From Comamonadaceae bacterium (GTDB taxonomy: Bacteria; Pseudomonadota; Gammaproteobacteria; Burkholderiales; Burkholderiaceae_C), in contig JAIXUG010000028.1 of the NCBI GenBank assembly GCA_027484105.1, positions 248,001-312,000 on the forward strand: a stretch of 64,000 nucleotides of DNA, read 5' to 3'. Made by a program: the position numbers and the translations under genes. The notes under the pieces were generated by a model. That model was not told the origin of the DNA. It was given only the letters and a program-made list of their open reading frames with translations, and ran no database searches. The stretch's first letter is position 1; each line of letters begins with the position of its first letter. Positions 58,535 to 64,000 of the stretch are shown piece by piece.

Positions 58535-59509
58535 TCATTTGCGCTTGGCGCGCGGGTGGGCCGCGTCGTAGGCTTTGGCCAGGTGCTGAAAATCCAGCCG
58601 GGTATAGACCTGCGTGGTGCTGATGTTGGCGTGGCCCAGCAGCTCTTGCACGGCACGCAGGTCGCCACTGGACTGCAGCACATGGCTGGCAAAGGAGTGG
58701 CGCAACATGTGCGGGTGCACCGGCGTGGCCAGCCCCGCAAGCAAGCTGCGGCGCTTGAGGCGCTGGGCGACGGCGCGCGGCGTCAGGCGCGTGCCATACC
58801 GTCCAGGAAACAGCGCCAGCGCCAAAGCTGACGCGCCCGGTGCGCTGTGCGTCAGCATGCCGGGCAATTGCGGGCGCACGGCCAGCCAGTGCGTCAGCGC
58901 TTCGATGGCCGAGCGCCCCAAAGGCACGCTGCGGCGCTTGCTGCCTTTGCCTTGCACCTGCACCTCGGCGTTGGCCAAGTCGATCCAGCCGCGCCCTGCA
59001 CGGGCCGCGTCGGCGCTCGCCACCACATCCAAACCCGTCAACTCTGCGATGCGCAGGCCACAGCCGTACAGCAGCTCCACCATGGCCGCATCGCGGGCTT
59101 CAAGCCAGGGGTCGTCGTTGTCCTCTTCGTGCTCGGCCAATTGCACGGCTTCGTCCACGCCCAGCGCCTTGGGCAGGGGTTTGGCCACACGCGGAGCCCG
59201 CACATCGGCCACCGGGTTTTGCGCCACCAGCCCTTCGCGGCCCAGCCAGGTGTAAAACCCGCGCCAGCCCGACAGAATCAGGGCAATGCCACGTCCGCTG
59301 CGCCCGGCGCTGTGCATCTGCGCCACCCAGCGGCGGATGTGGCCGTTTTGCACCTGCAGCAAGGGCACGCCGGAGGCGGCCGCCATGTCGGCCAGGCGCG
59401 CCAGATCGAGTTGGTACAGCGTGCAGGTGCGCTCGGCCAGCCGCTTTTCAAAGCGCACATGGTCCAGATAGCGGGACACCAGCGGGTCGGTGGCCTGCGC
59501 TGAGGACAT
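58535..59509 (-). CDS. xerC: Site-specific tyrosine recombinase XerC
   Basis: 324 aa. Resolves chromosome dimers at dif with XerD. N-terminal SAM-like core-binding domain (about 1-105), catalytic domain with R in GCGLRIAELTGLD, K in VQGKGSKRR, H-x-x-R in HPHMLRHSFASHVLQ, H in ELLGHANISTTQVY and the nucleophile Y in TQVYTRLD. Preceded by DUF484 with 3 nt between, the dapF-DUF484-xerC order being conserved in proteobacteria and supporting XerC over XerD or phage integrases. Confidence 0.93.
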   Translation of the reverse strand: MSSAQATDPLVSRYLDHVRFEKRLAERTCTLYQLDLARLADMAAASGVPLLQVQNGHIRRWVAQMHSAGRSGRGIALILSGWRGFYTWLGREGLVAQNPVADVRAPRVAKPLPKALGVDEAVQLAEHEEDNDDPWLEARDAAMVELLYGCGLRIAELTGLDVVASADAARAGRGWIDLANAEVQVQGKGSKRRSVPLGRSAIEALTHWLAVRPQLPGMLTHSAPGASALALALFPGRYGTRLTPRAVAQRLKRRSLLAGLATPVHPHMLRHSFASHVLQSSGDLRAVQELLGHANISTTQVYTRLDFQHLAKAYDAAHPRAKRK

Positions 59510-59512
59510 GGC

Positions 59513-60202
59513 TCAGGCCCTGGGTGTTTGCAGCACCGACAAGGCGGCGCCGGCCAATTCGGCCAGGCGCTCCAACAAATCGGTGCCCATCTGGCTGTTG
59601 AAACGCTGGGCATCGGGCGAGGCCAACACCAGCAAACCAAAAGCAGGCTGCCCCGGTGCCGCGCGCAAAGCCAACAAAGCCAAAGAAGCCGCCTGCGTCG
59701 GCGCGTCCAGCCATTGCACGGCTTCGTAACCCGAATTGGGCCCTACATAGGGGCGGTCCAGCGAACTGGCCAGTGCCTGCACCGCCTCGGTCACGCCTTG
59801 TGCATAGTCTGCCTGCGCATGTTCAGCTTGCAGCGACCACAGGCGCAAGGCCACCTGCGGCACTTGAAACAATTCGCGGATGTTGTCCACCGCCGATGCG
59901 GCCAGTTGTTCGGACGGCGTGACCAGCAATTCGCACGACCAGCGGTGCAGTTTGTCGGTCAGGATCATGTTCTCGTTGCCGTGCCGGATCATGTCCATGA
60001 TGCGGTGCTCCAGCCCCTTGATCTTGTCGCGCAGCATTTGCGCCTGGCGCTCTTGCAAACCCACGGCGCGGTGGCTTTGCGGGTGGGTCAACTGCACGGT
60101 GGCCAAGAGCGAGGCGTGCCGCTCAAAAAAGTCCGGCGTGTTCACCAGGTAATCGGCAATGTCGTCTTCGGTGATCGGGCTCATGGGTTCAGGCGTGGTC
60201 AT
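59513..60202 (-). CDS. DUF484 family protein
   Basis: 229 aa. Starts with a short helical region (ITEDDIADYLVNTPDFFERH, a DUF484 hallmark), a coiled coil around residues 48-70 (LQERQAQMLRDKIKGLEHRI), then a GAF-like domain. Function is not established. Located between dapF and xerC, 3 nt from xerC, as in other proteobacteria. Confidence 0.88.
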   Translation of the reverse strand: MTTPEPMSPITEDDIADYLVNTPDFFERHASLLATVQLTHPQSHRAVGLQERQAQMLRDKIKGLEHRIMDMIRHGNENMILTDKLHRWSCELLVTPSEQLAASAVDNIRELFQVPQVALRLWSLQAEHAQADYAQGVTEAVQALASSLDRPYVGPNSGYEAVQWLDAPTQAASLALLALRAAPGQPAFGLLVLASPDAQRFNSQMGTDLLERLAELAGAALSVLQTPRA

Positions 60203-60219
60203 GTCTTGGCTCCAAAATT

Positions 60220-61092
60220 TCAGGAAAGGGTGTCGGGCACGTCGATTTCGCCCTCAAAAACAGATGTGGCAGGGCCGGTCATCAGCACCGGGCTGTCGGC
60301 CTGACCCGCCCATTCGATGGTGAGCATGCCGCCCAGGGCCTGCACGTCCACCCGGCTGTCCAACCAGCCCTGGCGAATGCCTGCGACCACGGCCGCACAC
60401 GCCCCCGTGCCACAGGCCAGCGTTTCTCCTGCGCCGCGCTCGAACACGCGCAGATTGATCTGGCTACGCGAGACGATCTGCATGAAGCCGGCATTCACCC
60501 GGTTGGGAAAAGCCGGGTGGTTTTCAATCAGCGGGCCTTGGGCCAGGACCGGGAAGGTGTCCACGTTGTCCACGCGTTGCACAGCGTGCGGGTTGCCCAT
60601 GGACACCACGCCCACGCGAGCCAGGCCCAAGGCACCCAAATCCAGGTCAAACACGGGCCAGCCATTGACTTGGTCGCTGATGAGGCCCACGGGCATGAAG
60701 GGCACCAGCGCCCAGTCGAACACCGGTGCACCCATGTCCACCGTCACACGGCCATCGGGGTTCATGCGCAGTTCGATCTCGCCTTTTTGCACTTTCACGC
60801 GCACGGTGGTCTTGTCGGTCAGGCCCTTGTCGCGCACATAGCGCACGAAGCAACGGGCCCCGTTGCCACAATGCTCCACCTCGCCGCCATCGGCGTTGTG
60901 GATCACGTATTCAAAGTCCAGCCCCGGCGCGGGCGTGGGGCGCACGGACAGGATCTGGTCGGCCCCCACGCCAAAGTGGCGGTTGGCCAGAAAACGGTAC
61001 TGGGCCGTGTTCAGACCCAGACGGCCACGCGTCTCGTCGAGCACGACAAAATCGTTGCCCGCGCCTTGCATCTTGGTAAAGCGAATGTGCAT
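60220..61092 (-). CDS. dapF: Diaminopimelate epimerase
   Basis: 290 aa. Converts LL- to meso-diaminopimelate, the cross-link residue made available to MurE. The two catalytic cysteines are in [20 protein letters not shown] and [23 protein letters not shown] 61092 gives the canonical [20 protein letters not shown] start; the frame is open far upstream through the antisense strand of two other genes, which is not coding. First gene of the dapF-DUF484-xerC operon. Confidence 0.97.
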   Translation of the reverse strand: MHIRFTKMQGAGNDFVVLDETRGRLGLNTAQYRFLANRHFGVGADQILSVRPTPAPGLDFEYVIHNADGGEVEHCGNGARCFVRYVRDKGLTDKTTVRVKVQKGEIELRMNPDGRVTVDMGAPVFDWALVPFMPVGLISDQVNGWPVFDLDLGALGLARVGVVSMGNPHAVQRVDNVDTFPVLAQGPLIENHPAFPNRVNAGFMQIVSRSQINLRVFERGAGETLACGTGACAAVVAGIRQGWLDSRVDVQALGGMLTIEWAGQADSPVLMTGPATSVFEGEIDVPDTLS

Positions 61093-61188
61093 GGCCGCGA
61101 TTATCGTCCCAGTGCCAGGCTTGGACTGTGGGCACAACCGCGCTGGCATGCCAGGGCCCTGTCCGGCATGGCGGCCCGATAATGGGGC

Positions 61189-62835
61189 ATGGCACGCACT
61201 TCCCAACTCCTGTACCCCCAACGTGAACCCGCCCCCCTGCGCCCAGCCGCCACCGTGCTGCTGCTGCGCGATGGCCCCCAAGGCATCGAAGTGCTGATGA
61301 CCCGCCGCGCCATGACGGCCAGTTTCGCGCCCGGCGCCTATGTGTTCCCCGGTGGCGGCATCGATGCTGCCGACGCCCAGGCCCACAGCATGGCGCAACG
61401 CCGCCCCAAGCAAAGCGACTTGCACCTGACGCAAGCCATCGCCGCCATCCGCGAGAGTTTTGAAGAGCTGGGCATTTTGTTCGCCCGCCATGGCGACGGT
61501 CGCTGGGCTGACAACACCGACATTGCCCACATCGACCGCAAACAAGCCTTTGCCGCCCAGTGCCAGACCCGAGGCCTCACGCTGGCAGCAGATCAGGTGT
61601 TTGTGCTGGCCCACTGGATCACCGACCGCGACCTGCCGCGCCGCTTCGACGTGCCTTTTTTGGTGGCCCGCATGCCCGAGGGCCAAACCCCGGTGGCCGA
61701 CGAGTCGGAGCAGTTCGAGCCGGTCTGGGTGCGCCCGGTCGATGCGTTGACGCGCCACGAAGCGGGGCAATTTTTCATCATCTTCCCGACCATTCGCACG
61801 CTGGATCGCCTCAAAGCCTTTGCCACGGTGGACGAGGTGCTGCAAGCCTGTGCCATCAACGACGAGCCGCTGTGGACCAGCTGCCCCCGCGCCGGCTGGC
61901 TGGCGGGCAACGAAGCGCGCTACATGGAGCACGAAGCCCCCTTTGGCGAGCTGGCCCTGGTCACGCCCGATGGGCAAATCCACCACCACCTGGACTGGAA
62001 AACCGACCAGCCCGTGGCACTGCTCAAAAACCTGCAACGCCTCACTGCCCCCAACCCCGGGGTGATGACCGGCCCCGGCACCAACAGCTATTTGGTGGGT
62101 GACCCCAACACCGGCTACATCGCCATCGACCCCGGCCCGGCGGACGACGAGCACCTGCAGCGCCTGTGGCGTGCGGCAGGCGGACAGATCCGCATGATCG
62201 TGTGCACCCACTCGCACCCGGACCACTCCCCCGGCGCAGCCCCGCTGCAGGCGCTGTGCAGCCACAAGCCGCCCATCCTGGGGCTGGCCTCCCAACCCAC
62301 GGCCCGGGCCAACAGCCGCTTCAGCCCCGATCGCGCGTTGGCCGACGGTGAAAAACTGGTCTTGCAAGGCACGGGCGTGGACGGCGAGATCACCCACACC
62401 TTGCGCGTGGTGCACACCCCTGGCCACGCCGCCAACCACCTGTGCCTGGTGCTCGAAGAAGATGGCCTGCTGTTCTCGGGTGACCATGTGCTCAACGGCA
62501 GCACCACCGTGATCGACCCGCCCGACGGCCACATGGGCGACTATTTGGATTCGCTGGACAAACTGGCGGCGGCCTGTGAGGCCGGTGGCATCGAATTCAT
62601 CTTGCCTGCCCACGGCCATGTGCTGGGTTTTGCCCACCAGGCCATCACGCACCTGAAGGCCCACCGCTTGAAGCGCGAAGCCAAAATCGCCGCCGCCATG
62701 CAGGCCCTGCCCCAGGGCAGCCTGCAAGAATGGGTGGAAAAAGCCTACGACGACGTGCCGCCGCGCCTGTGGCCCGTGGCCGCCCGCTCCCTGCAAGCGC
62801 ATGTGGACCACATCCGCGAACAAGCCCTGTCCTGA
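61189..62835 (+). CDS. Nudix hydrolase fused to metallo-beta-lactamase-fold hydrolase (LACTB2-like)
   Basis: 548 aa in one frame. Residues about 15-230 are a Nudix domain of the NUDT7/NUDT19 (CoA diphosphatase) type: [10 protein letters not shown] and [11 protein letters not shown] (89-99), the core of the Nudix box. Residues about 280-530 are an MBL fold: [22 protein letters not shown] (340-350), [25 protein letters not shown] and LPAHGHVLG, the full metal-site set of the LACTB2/GloB-like group. LACTB2 homologues act as RNases or hydrolases; the pairing with a Nudix domain is the unusual part. Divergent from dapF by 96 nt. Confidence 0.85.
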   Translation: MARTSQLLYPQREPAPLRPAATVLLLRDGPQGIEVLMTRRAMTASFAPGAYVFPGGGIDAADAQAHSMAQRRPKQSDLHLTQAIAAIRESFEELGILFARHGDGRWADNTDIAHIDRKQAFAAQCQTRGLTLAADQVFVLAHWITDRDLPRRFDVPFLVARMPEGQTPVADESEQFEPVWVRPVDALTRHEAGQFFIIFPTIRTLDRLKAFATVDEVLQACAINDEPLWTSCPRAGWLAGNEARYMEHEAPFGELALVTPDGQIHHHLDWKTDQPVALLKNLQRLTAPNPGVMTGPGTNSYLVGDPNTGYIAIDPGPADDEHLQRLWRAAGGQIRMIVCTHSHPDHSPGAAPLQALCSHKPPILGLASQPTARANSRFSPDRALADGEKLVLQGTGVDGEITHTLRVVHTPGHAANHLCLVLEEDGLLFSGDHVLNGSTTVIDPPDGHMGDYLDSLDKLAAACEAGGIEFILPAHGHVLGFAHQAITHLKAHRLKREAKIAAAMQALPQGSLQEWVEKAYDDVPPRLWPVAARSLQAHVDHIREQALS

Positions 62836-62863
62836 TGCGCACGACGAATTTTTGAAAGCCTGG

Positions 62864-63559
62864 ATGATTTCCTCTGAAGAAGGCATACGCTTGGCCAAAC
62901 GGGTGGCCGCCGAGCAAGACTGCTCGCGCCGCGAAGCCGAAGCCCTGATCGTGGCCGGTGGCGTGCAGGTCGCGGGCCGAGTGGTCACCGACCCGGCCCG
63001 GCGTGTGCGCCCCGAGCAAGCCGTGCAGGTGAACCGCCTGGTGTCCATGGCCGCACTGGCCCCCATGACCTTGCTTGTGTTCAAACCCGCGCACCGGGTG
63101 GCCAATCTGGCTTGGCTGCAAGACACCGCGGGCCTCAAAGCCGCCCAGCCCGGCATTTGGGGCCCCGAGCGTCTGGCCAAAATGCAGATGCCCATGCCGC
63201 TGCCCAAACCCGCCAGCGGCCTGTGCATCTTCACGGACGATGTGGGCGTGCTGCGCCACCTGGAAGACCGCCGCAGCCCCATGGAAGAAGAATGGATGGC
63301 CACCGTGGGCGGCGAAGTGCCCGAGGGCCTGATCCGGGGCTTGAATGGCCCGGGCATCCGCGCCAGCATCAACCGCCAAACCGACACCCTCACCGTGCTG
63401 CGCATCGCGGGCAAAGACATCGACGGGCTGGATTTGGGCCGCTGGCTGGACGAGCAATGCCCTCTGCAAGACCTGCGTCGCCAAAGGGTGGGCCGCATCA
63501 GTTTGGCCCCTCTGGAGCCCGGTCAATGGCGGCAATTGGAAGGGCATGAAAGGTTTTAA
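62864..63559 (+). CDS. RsuA/RluB-like pseudouridine-synthase-family protein with S4 domain, probable pseudoenzyme
   Basis: 231 aa. N-terminal S4 RNA-binding domain (about 5-60): [20 protein letters not shown] then [18 protein letters not shown] pseudouridine-synthase-like domain follows with [12 protein letters not shown] and [18 protein letters not shown], which aligns with the GRLD-x-x-T-x-GLLLLTND active-site strand; however the GRLD element is replaced by PLPK, so the essential aspartate is missing. Late [20 protein letters not shown] fits the C-terminal part. ATG 62864, 28 nt after the previous gene. RNA binding is likely; isomerase activity is doubtful. Confidence 0.7.
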   Translation: MISSEEGIRLAKRVAAEQDCSRREAEALIVAGGVQVAGRVVTDPARRVRPEQAVQVNRLVSMAALAPMTLLVFKPAHRVANLAWLQDTAGLKAAQPGIWGPERLAKMQMPMPLPKPASGLCIFTDDVGVLRHLEDRRSPMEEEWMATVGGEVPEGLIRGLNGPGIRASINRQTDTLTVLRIAGKDIDGLDLGRWLDEQCPLQDLRRQRVGRISLAPLEPGQWRQLEGHERF

Positions 63560-63648
63560 TCTTCTGTTAATCCCCTACAGACCTCAAATGTCCCTTCAAG
63601 CCTTGAATAATCGCGCTGTGTCCTCAAATGAATGACTGTTTGAGAAAC

Positions 63649-63660
63649 GACTAATCAGTC
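63649..63660. promoter_or_regulatory. Candidate IscR-like site upstream of iscR
   Basis: GACT, 4 nt, AGTC resembles the core of an IscR type 1 box (GACT, 5 nt, AGTC) but the spacing is one base short and it lies 21 nt upstream of the -35. Weak call. Confidence 0.3.
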
Positions 63661-63680
63661 ACAAACGTCCACGACATGTT

Positions 63681-63708
63681 TTGACACCCCTGCTTGGGTC
63701 TGTATCCA
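63681..63708 (+). promoter_or_regulatory. iscR: iscR promoter
   Basis: Perfect -35 TTGACA (63681-63686), 16 nt, -10 TATCCA (63703-63708), about 30 nt before the start codon. The ribosome-binding site AAAGGAG follows at 63726-63732. Confidence 0.6.
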
Positions 63709-63739
63709 CAGCCCACAACAACGCTAAAAGGAGCCCACC

Positions 63740-64000
63740 ATGCGTTTGAGCACCAAAAGCCGATTTGCAGTCACCGCCATGATCGATGTGGCTTTGCGAG
63801 AAGACCGTGGTCCCGTTTCGTTGGCCGCCATCAGCGTGCGCCACCAGATATCGCTGTCCTATCTGGAACAGCTGTTCAGCAAACTGCGTCAACAAGGGCT
63901 GGTCGAAAGCACACGTGGCCCCGGTGGCGGTTATTCGCTGTCACGCAATGCCGAAAAGATCACCATGGCCGACATCGTGGGCGCGGTGGACGCCCCTGTA
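63740..64000 (+). CDS. iscR: Rrf2-family regulator IscR, 3' end outside window
   Basis: 87 residues visible. Winged HTH starting [20 protein letters not shown], with [20 protein letters not shown] and [20 protein letters not shown], diagnostic of IscR. The [2Fe-2S] cysteines lie beyond the window. AAAGGAG precedes the ATG. Usually heads the isc operon and senses cellular Fe-S status. Confidence 0.93.
   Translation, partial: MRLSTKSRFAVTAMIDVALREDRGPVSLAAISVRHQISLSYLEQLFSKLRQQGLVESTRGPGGGYSLSRNAEKITMADIVGAVDAPV

Noticed and set aside
61093..63498. Long upstream extension of dapF on the minus strand
   Set aside because: The canonical DapF N-terminus begins at 61092; the extension is antisense to two well-supported genes.
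1..64000. tRNA, rRNA, insertion sequences, prophage or integrase-flanked islands
   Set aside because: None seen on reading. The only recombinase is chromosomal XerC in its conserved neighbourhood, and no transposase or terminal repeats were found around the cas locus.

Overview
The window is chromosomal DNA from a Gram-negative betaproteobacterium, most likely Burkholderiales, family Comamonadaceae (Limnohabitans, Rhodoferax, Hydrogenophaga-like). Evidence: a complete division and cell-wall (dcw) cluster ending in lpxC, a MurE with the meso-diaminopimelate DNPR motif, a betaproteobacterial DksA, a Bug-type solute-binding protein, DUF3422 and the dapF-DUF484-xerC group. The DNA is mostly GC-rich, with an AT-richer dip inside the cas genes. 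No rRNA, tRNA or insertion sequence was seen.

Layout. 1-6534: tricarboxylate catabolic cluster (tcuB, tcuA, atypical SDR, orphan Bug binding protein, PrpF-like isomerase) with a divergent LysR regulator. 6539-11778: second LysR, DUF3422, SLAC1/TDT transporter, ssb and an MFS exporter. 11931-15771: uvrA, a glutaredoxin-like protein and a small membrane protein. 15838-22559: acyl-CoA/ester metabolism, with a MerR-hotdog fusion protein, two beta-lactamase-fold hydrolases, an acyl-CoA ligase, a GST and an acyl-CoA dehydrogenase. 22667-33356: a complete type I-E CRISPR-Cas locus, with 32 repeats at exactly 61-nt spacing and cas3-cse1-cse2-cas7-cas5-cas6e-cas1-cas2 on the minus strand, so the array lies downstream of cas2 and is read in the same direction. 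33442-34051: a brnTA toxin-antitoxin pair divergent from cas3, with two palindromes in the 85-nt gap. 33999-37173: MFS, pyrF, EamA transporter. 37219-55601: dcw cluster mraZ-rsmH-ftsL-ftsI-murE-murF-mraY-murD-ftsW-murG-murC-ddl-ftsQ-ftsA-ftsZ-lpxC, most genes overlapping by 1-11 nt. 55974-64000: a tailed DksA, a His-rich COG0523 GTPase, xerC-DUF484-dapF, a Nudix-metallo-beta-lactamase fusion, a pseudouridine-synthase-like protein without its catalytic Asp, and the start of iscR.

How the parts fit. The dcw block makes lipid II and the divisome, and lpxC adds the committed step of lipid A synthesis. The cas operon and array form one immunity locus, and the adjacent toxin-antitoxin pair may stabilise it. 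The left end oxidises and isomerises tricarboxylates, probably feeding aconitate into the TCA cycle. The most unusual items are the MerR-hotdog fusion, the brnTA/cas3 shared control region, the degenerate pseudouridine synthase, the Nudix-MBL fusion and the SDR without its catalytic tyrosine. All functional calls come from reading the sequence; no database search was run.
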